From positions 285,319,065 through 285,383,064 of the forward strand of contig OX336395.1 of assembly GCA_946902985.2 (NCBI GenBank): 64,000 bases of DNA, written 5' to 3'. Position numbers and translations under genes: made by a program. Numbering within the stretch: position 1 is the first letter of the stretch; each line of letters starts with the position of its first letter. This document shows, piece by piece, positions 19,841 through 30,920 of the stretch. The notes below the pieces were generated by a model. The model was not told the DNA's origin. It saw only the letters and a list, made by a program, of their open reading frames with translations, and ran no database searches. The stretch is from Meconema thalassinum (lineage: Eukaryota; Arthropoda; Insecta; Orthoptera; Tettigoniidae).

Positions 19841-20767
19841 GCCCTCACCCATTAAAATGGGTATTGCTCACGAGTTGCATCGCCCAGCTAGGCGTCACTA
19901 TCCGCGACTCAAGGTGATTTCACGAGGTGTGGATGAACTTTGGCAGGCTGACTTGGTTGAAATGATACCCTATGCTAGCGTTAACGACGGTGTACGCTAT
20001 ATGTTGACCGTCATTGATGTCTATTCCAAAATGGCCTTTGTTGAACCTGTGCGTCGCAAGTCTGGCCCACTAGTTACCAAGGCCTTTCAACATATTATTC
20101 AACACTCCAAACGTCAACCTCAGTTGCTACAAACCGACCAGGGGAAAGAATTTTTCAACAAGGATTTCTCCAGTTTTCTCAAATCTAAGGATATTCACCA
20201 TTACACCACGTACAGCAATCTGAAAGCCAGTGTGGTCGAGCGGTTCATCCGAACATTGAAAACCCATATGTGGAAAGCGTTTACAGCTCAGGGCACGTAT
20301 CGCTGGTTGGACATGTTACCTGAGCTAGTATCACGTTACAATGACACCAAACATAGAACGATTGGGACCAAGCCACGTCTCGTAACTAAAAATATTCAGC
20401 GATTGGATAAACTGTTTAACCCCATAAAAACAGCCGATCCTAAACGTCACCGACTGAACATTGGGGATTTTGTTCGTGTGAGCAAATTTAAGTCTGCCTT
20501 CAATAAGGGCTACACGCCTCAGAGGGGGACTGAACTATTTCGAATTCGTCGAGTCTACTTGGACAGTCCAGTCACCTATTTACTCGAGGACCTCAACCAT
20601 CAACCCATTAAAGGTAGATTTTATCTACATGAACTTCAGAAAACAGCATTTCCTCAGCATTATCTTGTGGAAAAAGTGTTGAAACAAAAAGGAAATAAAC
20701 TCTACGTCAAATGGTAGGGTTTAACTCTACGTTTAATTCTTGGATCAATAAAGTACATGTTGTGTGA
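19821..20767 (+). pseudogene. retrovirus-type integrase, chromodomain end broken
   Basis: From the ATG at 19821 (alternative 19857, MGIAHELHRPARR) the frame runs to a TAG at 20715-20717. The rve core is complete: first Asp in LWQADLVEM, second in LLQTDQGKEF, Glu in ASVVERFIRTLK, with 33 residues between second Asp and Glu by my count. An SH3-like segment (LNIGDFVRVSKFKSAFNKGY) is followed by a chromodomain start (YLVEKVL...LYVKW), which the TAG truncates. The rest of the chromodomain is recognisable in another frame at 20720-20767 (FNSTFNSWINK, then TGA), so a stop and a one-base shift have struck here. The catalytic core is intact; target-site reading may be lost. The 5' end overlaps the preceding gene by 20 nt. 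Confidence 0.9.
20747..20752 (+). terminator. poly(A) signal for the integrase transcript
   Basis: AATAAA in 'tggatcaataaagtacatg', overlapping the shifted tail of the chromodomain and before the right TIR. It is the only such signal near the end of this block. Confidence 0.5.
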
Positions 20768-21010
20768 ACCTGTGTACTTTTTATTTATTCACACATGTTG
20801 TACACCACCTATAGCTCTATGTATACAGCGCTCCGCGCTTCATGCATGTTCATACATGTTTGTCTTTCCCTTTCCTCCTGTGTTCTCTCATACATCACCC
20901 CCTCCCCTCTCCTTCCCTTCACCTCCCACCACTGCTGTTTGCAGCTCCTGCCTATCTATTGGTTGTGACATTTCCCACAAGTTGCATCATACTTTTTACT
21001 GATTCAGCGA

Positions 21011-22643
21011 TTCCCACGCTTTGAACATTCTCTTATCGTGCACGTGGACAGCTAACGTCCAAGGTGAACACCTGCGGTAGATCAAATTTCACGTCAACTT
21101 GCATTTTGTCACGTACGAAGCAAGACAGGATGTAACTTGTTAACAGTTATCGCGCATGTGGACAGATAACGTCCCAAGCGAACACCTGCGGTAGATCAAA
21201 TTTCACATGACCTTGCATTTTGTCACGTACGAAGCAAGACAGGATGTCACTGGTTTAGCTTGCCTGTGGTTTCACACATGTGTTCACATGCCTTTCGCTC
21301 TTCCCTGCCACCACAATGCTCAGATTATTTCATTTTCAAGCGTCATGGTCATTTTTTCCATTGCACCTGTTGTCAAGTCAGATCAACGCCTTCCAATAAG
21401 CTCAAATGACCTTCACCTCCTGCTCCTCGGCAAGTCTGTTTTCTCTACTCGCTTCGACCAACATAGAACCGAGTTCTCATCACCGTTTACACGTCAAAGT
21501 TAAAATATCAGAAAAACGCACTCTCGCTCTGTCATACACCGACCCGCCGAAATAGCGATTGTTCTATTAAGCATGGTCCTTGTGGTTAGCGGCAGGTTCG
21601 TTGAAACACACACCCAGCCGTATCGTCTCTCTCAACCACCACGCTTTATAAACATTATAAACAAGTAAAGAAAAAGAAAACGTTTTTTCAACATGTACGG
21701 CGTTAGGCCCTTTGTGAATTATTTTTTGGAAAAAAATATCTACCACATTTGAAAGGGGGGCGTTAGCCCGAGTCCTAGGACACCTCGTACACGTCTCTAG
21801 CGTTATTGGTTCGTGAGATATCGGCAAAAATCACAAAAAACACGTGTTTACCCCCAAAATCGCGTTTCCCAATTTTTTTAAGAAATATAACGAGTGATCC
21901 ATAGCAAAGAGGACGTCACCCCGAGTCCTTGGACCCGTCGTACACGCCTCTAGCATGATTGGTTCGCGAGATATAGCAAAAAGTCTAAAATCACGTTTTT
22001 ACCCCAAAAAGACTGTGTTTCCAGATTTTCACATTTTCGACACCTACATTCCCGTAAAGAGCACGACGAGACGAAAAAAACGAATCCAAGCACGCCCTCC
22101 TAGCATCACTCCTTCCCTTCCAAGGTCGCAGGGGCTCACCACTTGCTTTTGTAAGCAGCTCTCTCCTTACCCCACTACTAACAGGTTTTCATCCTAGAGA
22201 CTTGAAATTTATTTTGGGGGTAGAGGGGGTAGGGATCATTGATTTACGTCAAACAAACCTTTTCGTAGAAATCCTAGTTTCCAAAATATGGGATTTTCAA
22301 AATTCGAGTGTTTTCAAAAAAAACATAAAAAATAAAAAAGTTTTATTACAAAAAATAAAGGTCATAAAGGCCGTTCGTTTGAGCCATGGCACAACGTTCT
22401 ACCATGTTTGGTTTTCAAACTATCACCAACTTTGCAAAACAAAAAAATTCAAAGAATTTTTGAAAAATATAATACATGGTCGATAAGAAAGAGGACGTCA
22501 GCTCGAGTTCAACAACACCTCATTTGTCAACATCCGACCATGCGTTTGAGAGATATTAATTATTTCAATTTCGCACGGCGGCCATGTTGGTTTGTTGGGC
22601 ACAGGAGTGTCAAGTGGGGCAGAACCATCATCACCCCCCTACT
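21011..22643. repeat. Maverick right terminal inverted repeat
   Basis: Reverse complement of 5445-7072, ending CCCCCCTACT. It contains the same internal ~115-bp duplication ('ttgtcacgtacgaagcaagacagga' region seen twice, near 21100 and 21220) and the same ~125-bp 'cgagtcctaggacacctcg' units. Substitutions between the two TIRs are scattered and few. Confidence 0.93.
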
Positions 22644-22649
22644 TAAATA
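22644..22649. repeat. target-site duplication, right (TAAATA)
   Basis: The six bases TAAATA directly follow the terminal ACT and match 5439-5444 exactly. Confidence 0.9.
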
Positions 22650-23879
22650 TGCTTCACAAAGGTTCTCCAAGAGATGACGTGGGACTCTCAAGACAGACCA
22701 AACAGACACTGCAAGGTCTCGTATCAAATCCACCTGGAATGACTCAGACTATCCCGCCAACTATGTAAGGAACGCCAAGCAGCAGAGTTCAGTGACACGT
22801 GTACGACGGTGCAGTCAGTCAACAATGTGGGCTGCAACGAATCAGTGAGTCAATCAAGTGTGACATAGCATACATATGAGTATGCGAGATGAACTATGAC
22901 AGACGGTTATTGTTCAGCTTTGTGCAGGAATATTCCGTGAGGTGCAGAAGGCCGTGTGTAGGTAGGACAAGAGGACTCGAGAGGATACTACTACAGTGGA
23001 GTTTCATAGCTCCAGTGGTCAATCACTGTGCGACAGAGCGGTAAGCCGTGAGCAGTGGTTTTGAATCGGTAACACGACCTCCACCTCCACAAAAGATGGC
23101 GGCCGCGCGCAACCAACCACACGGATAGCGCGTTTCAAACAAAGATGGTGACCATGGCTTAACGTAACCGAGCCTCACCAAACCAAACCCACACCGTGCA
23201 CCACTCTATTCCCTTTAACAAAAAGGTTATCTACTCGAGATGCCACCGATTAATGTCGCGAACTACTATTTGTCGAGAGTCGTGTGAGGGTTCAAACAAA
23301 AGGGCGTAATGCCCACATTCCAAAGAACAAGTAATTTCAACCCCAAGCTAAAAGCTACCCCCACTCTAGGGGGTAAAATAACGGATTTTAGGATGTTATG
23401 TGGGTTAGCAGCTCTTTCGCGGAGGTAATGTGATGTTGGTATGCTACTTCGGGGTGTACGGTTAGGAGATGTTCACAGGAGACGGGTAGGGTGATTAAGC
23501 GAGGTATCTTTAATCGGTCGAGCAAAGATGGTACCGGCTAGGGAGGAGATGGTGAGGGCAGCATTATTATTTACTTATTTGTCAGTGTAGCAGAGCAGGG
23601 AGTATCTTTAATCGGTAGAGCAATGATGGTGGTGGCTAGGGAGGGGCGGTGAGGTAAGCTGAGCGGGCTATCTTTAAATGATCGGCCAAAGGTAGTGGCA
23701 GTTACGTTGGTGGTTAGGGAGGGAGGTGGTTAGGGTAGAGAAGTTTTAGAAGTCATTTTTTCATGGTTGCTTTATGCAAATACAGAGATGGTGTACGCAT
23801 GTCCACCATTTTCTGTCCCCTGGTCTAAATTGAAAAAGATCGGCGATGCGCGATCATCGTATTGAGGAGAAGTGGGATA
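22650..23879. other. intergenic stretch with a short tandem repeat
   Basis: No gene is supported. Near 23505-23735 three degenerate copies of 'atctttaatcggt.gagcaa.gatggt...gctagggagg' occur about 75-110 bp apart. Confidence 0.45.
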
Positions 23880-24970
23880 AAACAAAACAAGCTGACTGAA
23901 CCGGTTGCAAGGTGTATCATTACGGGAAGCATGCTGTGAAACGATGACTTTTGCTGAAACAAGCGGAATCTTGGAGTGTATGACGTCACGCGAAGCAGGA
24001 GTTTATAACGTTACATCAACAGATAATTCATGCGATAAACGATCTGGCGCAACCGGATGCAAGGTGTAGCGTTATTTGATGTGATGCAGGTGCACGTGAG
24101 TCAGAGAAGCGTGAACTGACTCATCAAACCGTGAGAAGGTTACATCAACAGATATTTAATACCATACAGGTGTGTTTGCGGTATAGAAAGCCAGGGAGGG
24201 GGAAGACCTTTCTCACTTTATAATTCAATCACGTGTACGACAGTTAACAGCACGCTATCTCTACAGCTTACTTGTGATCATAGTGGTGCAAGAGGAACCG
24301 AAATACATTACTATTTTGGTAAGTGTGTTTTTATTTTTTAATTATATTTCGTTGGTTATAAGCACTCTATCAAGTTCCAACGTTTACTGTTTGGTGTTAG
24401 TGACAGTAGCATATGATAGCCAAAGTTGGAACTACTCGAAATTGAAGTTGAAAATAATACACAGAATAAAGTCGCCTATCTTAAACCATGTCAAAGAATT
24501 CGCCATCACTTTAGGTTTTCATAATATCTAGAAAGAGTTTCCGGGATAATGAACGCTTCCCCCACCTCGTGACTTTACAAACAAGTTGAGTATTGTATTT
24601 GAAAAATTGTATGATGTCTGAGGGAAAGGTATATCTTGTGCGTCAGAGAGAGAGAGAGAGAGAGAGAGAGATGGTCGACTTTTCGCTTTCGTCATGGTTT
24701 CAGGATGTATGCATATTACATAGTACTTATTCTATAGGGCCCCCGTGATATAAGATGGAGATTCCTTTAACCTAATGTTCAATGCTATGTAGTAATTTGT
24801 CCCTGCACTTCAGAGGAGATTGCTTTTTGCTCAATGTTTTTACGTCAGGGTTCATTTCGCCTTTGTCCGCAATGTTTTTCCTTTTATTTCAGCAAAAGTC
24901 ATTGTTTCACACGGCTGCTTCCAGTAATGATACACCTTGCAACCGGTTGAGTCAGCTTGTTTTGTATTAT
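23880..24970. repeat. inverted repeat pair around 23.9 and 24.9 kb
   Basis: The left arm at about 23880-23960 ('aacaagctgactgaaccggttgcaaggtgtatcatta...') reappears reverse-complemented at about 24890-24970 with a few substitutions. The arms enclose about 930 bp. Just inside the left arm, 'ttacatcaacagat' occurs twice and 'tttctcactttataattc' resembles a core promoter. 'tattttg|gtaagtgtg' near 24318 looks like a donor site. An (AG)n run lies at 24645-24670. It may be a decayed DNA element with long TIRs. No protein relic is recognised. Confidence 0.55.
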
Positions 24971-25564
24971 TTGACTCTCCTACTTATTCTTGTTAAATTT
25001 GAAATGTTCTTTGTTCAAGTTGTTTAAATTTGGCTAACCTACATTTACCATAAATTCTACTTGTGTTGTTTTAGTTCGTCTTCCTTCAGGGCTTAGGTTA
25101 ATTCATATCACAACCAATTTCAACTATTGTATGTATAATAGATCCTGGTTTAGCCCCATGGCAATTACACCACCTTTTCTATTCTCAAGAACCTCCTTGT
25201 GAGCAGGTGCTAATCTATAGTTAAATCATATTGATAATTTACATCATCATCCTTGTGCGTCATTCCTTTAAATTTCCCTTTGTTACAACATCAATACATA
25301 CAAGGATATGTGTAAAACAGTCAGAGGTTGGGAATGATATCAGCAGTGCCGATAATTTCAGGCAAACATTACAGTAGTTTAAAAGAGATTCACAATGATC
25401 ATAGAATCCTGGTTAAATTTATTTTCAGCAGCCGTAGAGAAATTAAGGAATGTGAGTAATTTTAGCATAGAACCAGTTCTCAAGTGAACATTGGATATGA
25501 GACTGAACCCTTCAAGTAGAAGAGAAGAGGCAATGTCTCTGGTAAGATGTAAGCACAATAGAAA

Positions 25565-26188
25565 ATGTCAGATCACTATCAGAAAATACCTATACGGGCA
25601 TCTTACAACCAGTGTAGAAAGTTAGGTCCAAGGAGAATTACCACACAGCCATGTACCTGCTTTAGTGGCCAAGAAAATGCAAAGCTTCCTTCCAGTGACC
25701 ATATTTTAAGTATATGGCAAGGTACGGTCATTCAACATCCTGGGTTATTGACAACCACGACGCCTCAGACGCAAGACAAACAAGAAGCTACAAAAGAGCA
25801 TGGCCCAGAAGTCCACTACCCCAGCGGCGGTCCGGGCAGTCCGCTGATGTGTCTGACTTTGTGCACCCAGGCGAATCTCCGCAACAAACACGGCAATAAC
25901 CAAGAATATTTGCCGGAGCTTCATTATGTAGACGTGAAGGCTAATATTCCATTAACATATTATTCGCAAGAGTTGATTTATCTAGCTGATGCACACAAAC
26001 ATACCTGTTGTGCTATTATGTTAACACTACAGAACGACCAGTGCACACAATTTGTTTTTCTCTTCAGGAGCAAGGTACCCAACAAAAACTCCGCAGACGC
26101 AAAGATGAGACAACTATTGGTAGGCCGAGAAGTTGGTGAATTTTATGTTGCAAACCAAACCCCATCCCCCCATTGCGGTTTCTCATAA
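25565..26188 (+). CDS. unrecognised 207-aa ORF
   Basis: An uninterrupted frame of 207 codons, long for this AT-rich region. The protein (MSDHYQKIPIRASYNQCRK...) is polar, with scattered Cys and a His/Cys-rich patch near DAHKHTCCAIM. It has no signal peptide, membrane span or family motif that I recognise. It could be an exon, a decayed transposon frame or chance. No splice borders stand out. Confidence 0.25.
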   Translation: MSDHYQKIPIRASYNQCRKLGPRRITTQPCTCFSGQENAKLPSSDHILSIWQGTVIQHPGLLTTTTPQTQDKQEATKEHGPEVHYPSGGPGSPLMCLTLCTQANLRNKHGNNQEYLPELHYVDVKANIPLTYYSQELIYLADAHKHTCCAIMLTLQNDQCTQFVFLFRSKVPNKNSADAKMRQLLVGREVGEFYVANQTPSPHCGFS

Positions 26189-26693
26189 AACTCTCCAGAT
26201 AATGTTATCTTGAATTCCCAAGCTCCAAACCGTAAACCTACAATCACCCCGCAGTTTATGTGGGATATATTGATACCTCTCAAATTACTTAATTCCTCCC
26301 AGAGTTCAAAGTTAGTTGTAGAAGATATTTGATTGGAGTTACTTGTTCCAATAGTGGGTGAGAAGGAACCTATTTACGCTCAAAACTTTAGGTTACAAAA
26401 GAGTCATCTGGGACTGAGGACAGAGCAACAAACCAGGGGAGTTAAAAAGTAGTGGACGTTCCTAACAAAACTCATATTACAGTCTCATTCTCTTCACTGT
26501 AGCAAGTACTTTCCTCCTATCATATGAAGAGGGTTTCCACCAAGTCAGAAAGAACTGTAAGAGAATGAATAATGTGTGGGTTGCAGAATAGTAAGTCAAT
26601 ATAAGATATGTACCGTATGTTCCAATGAAATATTTTCACTTATACACTCATAAAAACGGAAGAACACTTTTTCTCATTATGATGTCCACTTAC

Positions 26694-26752
26694 TCATTCA
26701 AATGATTTCCACTTGCATCACTTTCTTCAATATGGATTTCTTCTTTCAACTC
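26694..26752 (-). CDS. host gene exon C (acidic linker of a probable zinc-finger gene)
   Basis: Read on the minus strand: acceptor TTGTTATCCCTAG, then 59 nt coding ELKEEIHIEESDASGNHLN plus two bases, then donor GTAAGTGG. It enters in phase 0, matching the exits of exons A and B upstream. Lys/Glu-rich 'LKEEI.IEE' peptides are common in the linker between the N-terminus and the finger exon of insect C2H2 zinc-finger proteins. The finger exon itself is not visible nearby; it may lie left of the Maverick or outside the window. Confidence 0.5.
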
Positions 26753-27039
26753 CTAGGGATAACAAGATGGAATAATTTATTTCTTTGCTATCAACTTACA
26801 CATTTAACAACAAATAACCTGATATGTAATTGTACAACACAGCTTAATTGTGGTGAAGGTATATTCGCTTAACAACTACCAGGCACTAGTTTCATACTGT
26901 CCATCACATCTTACTGATGGAGATGATCGTTATGTCCTCCCTAGTTCTGTAATTTATAACACACCACCAAGCCATCACTCCTTTACAAACCAAGTGAATC
27001 ATAGTGTGAGAGAAAATGCTACCTTAATGGAATGAATTT

Positions 27040-27734
27040 CCATAAGCATAATGGAAAAATTAGCATTTATTTATTTTTAAATATTTAGCTGTAAGACCAG
27101 AAGGGGTCATGGGATCTAATACATGTATCATTGAGTAACAAGCGACTAGGCCCGCAAGATTTGTACCAGCACATCTTTTAAAAATTAAGGTTTAAAATTA
27201 TTTAGAAACATCACCTATACATTTTACTGGAGATTTTTCACAAAACACTGCAGTTAGAGCTATTAAATATTCAAACGAAGTAAGAGTAAGCCAATTAAGT
27301 GCTTCTGGAGGGGGAGTTTTATGTAGAGTACATATCATCAATACTGTAGCAACTTGATACTACTAGCTACAAGCATTATGTCGTCTGTGGTATGGGAGCT
27401 CGTACTTTGTAATGGAGATACAGGACAAGGAAGAGATTAGGGAACTAATAGGGAAATATATTTGAAATGCATTCATGAATGTAGTCACACATCACTTATT
27501 TAGACAGATTTCCTCTGATCAGCAGTACCAACAGATATTCAGGAATATAGCTTGAAACTTGTGTATTGACTCCAACCCTTATATTTGCTTCCTTAGGACA
27601 GACTAAGAGCTCAGCACATTTCTAATACTACACAAGTTAAATGTTTCAGGCCACTTGGTTAGTTTGCAAACTCAGAAGATGAGTGGGTATGATCCCAACC
27701 CTCGGCCAAATTAGAAAGAGTTCTATATGGTTTG
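27040..27734. other. AT-rich intronic/intergenic stretch
   Basis: I see no gene or named repeat. On the gene model proposed here it lies in the intron between exons C and B. Confidence 0.35.
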
Positions 27735-27782
27735 AAAGAATAATAGTTTTTCCGCCTTCAATACTGTTTATTTCTATTACTT

Positions 27783-27828
27783 ACAGGGACTAGTTTTGGG
27801 GGTAAATACTCCCCCTTCCTCAGCCTGT
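27783..27828 (-). ncRNA. degenerate hammerhead ribozyme (left PLE arm)
   Basis: Reverse complement of the fold at 29788-29833 and identical to it: stem I ACAGG/CCTGT, core CTGAGGA, G5/C5 stem II, then AAAAC and GTC. See the right-arm entry for details. Confidence 0.6.
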
Positions 27829-28375
27829 CCAACAAAACTTCACAATGGAAAAACTTTCCATGTACAAGCTCATACAATACACATGAAGAATAAAGAATAA
27901 AGAAATAATATTATTTACAATCCCGCTCGACGCTCCAAAGAAGATACTTTTATTGGATCACTAAGGCCTAGGCGCATCAAAACTCCTGAATTGGGCCGGT
28001 GCTGCGGTCCTCTGTCCTCATTGCGTCATCGTGGGTCCACTCTAGTCCCCTTGTTGCTCTTGGCGAACGTCAAGGCGAGAAAATTTGCGGCTGCGTCACG
28101 CGCCGCCAAGAACTGCATTGCGCTGGGCGTGATCAAAAACAAACCGGAATGCACCTTGCGATGTCTCTTACAGCTGAGTGTTAGTGACGTGCTTGGGAAA
28201 AGGTGGCGGTTGGGGTTGTAGGAGATGGGAGGCTAAGGAAATGAGAATGAGTGAGGTTTGTTGACGCGCCGTGTATTGCTGTTGTGGAGATGGATTAATA
28301 CGTGGAATGAGAGGTGTCAATCTTTAGTATGTTATGAAAAATTATGGGTATGAATAGTGGAATATAGTGGGAATT

Positions 28376-28675
28376 TTATCTATTACAATATAATTCGTCT
28401 ATTAATGTTCTGTATAAAATGCTGGTTTCAAATATTATGTCATTAAGATTGTGTGAAGGGTTGAATCTCTGTGCTTTATCAATTTCTATTTGTTCCAAAA
28501 TATTCATGAGGGTGCCTTTATTTTCTTGATGTAAAATTTCTAAGTCATTGTCTATGGTTGTGAATTTATGCCCAGTTTCTGCCATGTGGTTGCCCATCGC
28601 TGAAAATTTATTAAGTTTGATGGCATTGACATGTTCCAAAAATCTGGTGTTGAACTCTCTCCCCGTTTGTCCCAC
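28376..28675 (-). pseudogene. GIY-YIG endonuclease fragment of PLE (left arm)
   Basis: The 99-residue minus-strand frame repeats the right-arm protein from GQTGREFNTRFLEH onwards. It lacks the GIY start because an in-frame stop interrupts the upstream Cys motif ('ctatttaca', minus-strand TAG at about 28689). It differs from the right arm by only a few residues (NLNDI versus NHNEI). Confidence 0.75.
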
Positions 28676-28778
28676 GTAATCGGCATTACACTATTTACAT
28701 TTAATCTTGTAGACACCTGAATTGCTGTATTTGTTGGTTTTGTTGAGAATATGTGAGTTGAAAAATTTATTATGATTA

Positions 28779-29240
28779 GTGTTATTGGTTCTGAACGCTG
28801 TTTTTATTTTATATTCAGCGTTCAGAACCTATAACACTAATCATAATAAATTTTTCAACTCACATATTCTCAACAAATCCAACAAATACAGCAATTCAGG
28901 TATCTACAAGATTAAATGTAACGACTGTAATGCCGATTACGTGGGACAAACGGGGAGAGGGTTCAACACCAGATTTTTGGAACATGTCAATGCCATCAAA
29001 CTTAATAAATTTTCAGCGATGGGCAACCACATGGCAGAAACTGGGCATAAATTCACAACCATAGACAATGACTTAGAAATTTTACATCAAGAAAATAAAG
29101 GCACGCTCATGAATATTTTGGAACAAATAGAAATTGATAAAGCACAGAGATTCAACCCTTCACACAATCATAATGAAATAATATTTGAAACCAGCATTTT
29201 ATACAGAACATTATTAGACGAATTATATTGTAATAGATAA
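28779..29240 (+). CDS. GIY-YIG endonuclease domain of a Penelope-like element
   Basis: A 153-aa frame with the PLE-type endonuclease: GIYKIKCNDC (about 42-51), then NADYVGQTGRGFNTRFLEH with the YVG half of GIY-YIG and the catalytic Arg. The H/N-rich ETGHKF region and a closing ETSILYRTLL follow. In full PLEs this domain sits at the C-terminus of the reverse transcriptase and nicks the target. Here the RT part is missing, so the frame is a 5'-truncated remnant. The first ~20 residues come from the inverted junction and are probably not native. Confidence 0.8.
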   Translation: MLLVLNAVFILYSAFRTYNTNHNKFFNSHILNKSNKYSNSGIYKIKCNDCNADYVGQTGRGFNTRFLEHVNAIKLNKFSAMGNHMAETGHKFTTIDNDLEILHQENKGTLMNILEQIEIDKAQRFNPSHNHNEIIFETSILYRTLLDELYCNR

Positions 29241-29787
29241 AATTCCCACTATATTCCACTATTCATACCCATCATTTTTCATAACATACTAAAGATTGAC
29301 ACCTCTCATTCTACGTATTAATCAATCTCCATAACAGCAATACACGGCGCGTCAACAAACCTCACTCATTCTCATTTCCTTAGCCTCCCATCTCCCACAA
29401 CCCCAACCGCCACCTTTTCCCAAGCACGTCACTAACACTCAGCTGTAAGAGACTTCGCAAGGTGCATTCCGGTTTGTTTTTGATCACGCCCAGCGCAATG
29501 CAGTTCTTGGCGGCGAGTGACGCAGCCACAAATTTTCTCGCCTTGACGTTCGCCAAGAGCAACAAGGGGACTAGAGTGGACCCACGATGACGCAATGAGG
29601 ACAGAGGACCGCAGCACCGGCCCAATTCAGGAGTTTTGATGCGCCTAGGCCTTAGTGATCCAATAAAAGTATCTTCTTTGGAGCGTCGAGCGGGATTGTA
29701 AATAATATTATTTCTTTATTCTTTATTCTTCATGTGTTTTGTATGAGCTTGTACATGGAAAGTTTTTCCATTGTGAAGTTTTGTTGG

Positions 29788-29833
29788 ACAGGCTGAGGAA
29801 GGGGGAGTATTTACCCCCAAAACTAGTCCCTGT
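29788..29833 (+). ncRNA. degenerate minimal type I hammerhead ribozyme (right PLE arm)
   Basis: Stem I pairs ACAGG (29788-29792) with CCTGT (29829-29833). The core CTGAGGA (29793-29799) fits CUGANGA. Stem II is GGGGG...CCCCC (29801-29818). The expected GAAAC reads AAAAC (29819-29823), with A replacing G12. A two-base loop follows, then GTC (29826-29828) with cleavage expected after the C. PLEs are known to carry minimal type I hammerheads in their terminal repeats. G12 is the general base, so this copy is probably inactive. Confidence 0.65.
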
Positions 29834-29886
29834 AAGTAATAGAAATAAACAGTATTGAAGGCGGAAAATCTATTATTCTTTCAAAG

Positions 29887-30639
29887 TTATAGTTATGTCA
29901 ATACGGACCTGAATAATCGACATTCTATATGGTTCCCAGTGTTCATCTACAGACAAATGCTGGGGCAGTTACTCGCATGTAGCCATGGTCGCCTCTTGAC
30001 AACTACTTATTATATTCATTTCAATGAATATTATCACCTCTTATGGGCTGAACGAAAGGGCATGTGGGTGTAAAAATTACTGCCACATGGAACCTCCTTT
30101 CCTCTCTTCCCTGACACTAAACAAATGGGAATAATTAGTGGTAGAAATACTTATGCCTATCTACACACAACATTAAAAACATACAGAAATGTGGTAGGAT
30201 AGAATATTTCTCTTTATTTACTAAAACGAGGTAGGGTTAAGTGGGTCCTCCATTGCACTAGTACTGCTCGGGATTGAGAAGGGGGCAAACCCTGTCATAA
30301 GTTACTACAACCATCAGTGCAATTGCCAGGAAGATGAGGGAATAAACTACTGAAGACCACTTCAAGGCTTGCTGAGGTAGTGAAACCCATCTATCCTGAG
30401 TTGCCCTTATGAGAGCGTCTTATTTCAGCCCTCTGACTTCAATACATCTATTTGACCAAACCAAGAATTGGTATACCTTTAAAAACCTCCAAGTCATTCA
30501 TGTTCAGTCCTTAGCATAATACAATTTTAGACAATGAGAGTTTAAATGCATCCCCCATTAACTCAGTGGTCAGCGCAACAGAGTGTGAAGCCTCAGGTCG
30601 CAGATATATGTCCCACAAATGTCAGATATTCTATGCCTT
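29887..30639. other. intronic/intergenic stretch
   Basis: No gene or repeat family is recognised. It lies between the PLE and the oldest copy of the duplicated segment. Confidence 0.35.
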
Positions 30640-30818
30640 TCTTCAAAAGGCTTGTGCTTTCTGTACTGCACTCAATCTATCAGCTGAACACTTCCATTTA
30701 TAATCAACACTGTTGTGAAAATCAATTCTGGAATCTCTGAATACCATTTGGTGATAAAGAGATGAAGAACAGGTAATGTCTTGTAAAGAGGCATAACGTT
30801 GTATAATTAAGTACTTAC

Positions 30819-30920
30819 CAGTTTGATATCCAAAGGTGTTGTTTCTATTTTTATGCATGGAACAAACTCTGGTGAGGGACATTCTTCAGTCTTGATATCC
30901 CCAGGGAGGTCAGTATTATC
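30819..30920 (-). CDS. host gene exon B
   Basis: Minus strand: acceptor CTTCTCTGTAG, 102 nt (34 codons) without a stop, donor GTAAGTACTT. The peptide begins DNTDLPGDIKTEECPS and ends IETTPLDIKL. Phase 0 at both ends lets it join exon A (phase 0 exit) to exon C (phase 0 entry). It is paralogous to exon B' at 37.4 kb (shared DIK-(S/T)-E-x-CP). Acidic DIK(S/T)E repeats are typical of insect zinc-finger gene linkers. Confidence 0.55.

Larger units (their letters stand above)
5445..22643. mobile_element. Maverick/Polinton (adintovirus-like) element, near complete
   Basis: The element is 17,199 bp, bounded by AGT...ACT termini, inverted repeats of about 1.63 kb and a 6-bp target duplication. It carries the full Polinton core: protein-primed PolB, DDE integrase with chromodomain, HerA/FtsK-type ATPase, adenain-like protease, and double and single jelly-roll capsid proteins. 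It adds a PLA2-like protein, a pX-like protein, a fibre-like protein and a BIR/IAP protein. Genes at both ends point (+) and the central block points (-). The perfect target duplication, closely matching TIRs and mostly open genes suggest a fairly recent insertion. Three genes are damaged, so this copy is probably not autonomous. Confidence 0.97.
27735..29886. mobile_element. Penelope-like element, head-to-head inverted copies
   Basis: Two nearly identical arms of about 1.07 kb (27735-28800 and 28815-29886) face each other around a ~15-nt centre at about 28801-28815, between 'ggttctgaacgctg' and its complement. Each arm holds, outwards from the centre, a GIY-YIG endonuclease reading frame, about 500 bp of untranslated sequence, and a hammerhead-like fold near the outer end. 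That is the arrangement of the 3' part of a Penelope-like retroelement. The reverse-transcriptase part is absent. Confidence 0.8.
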
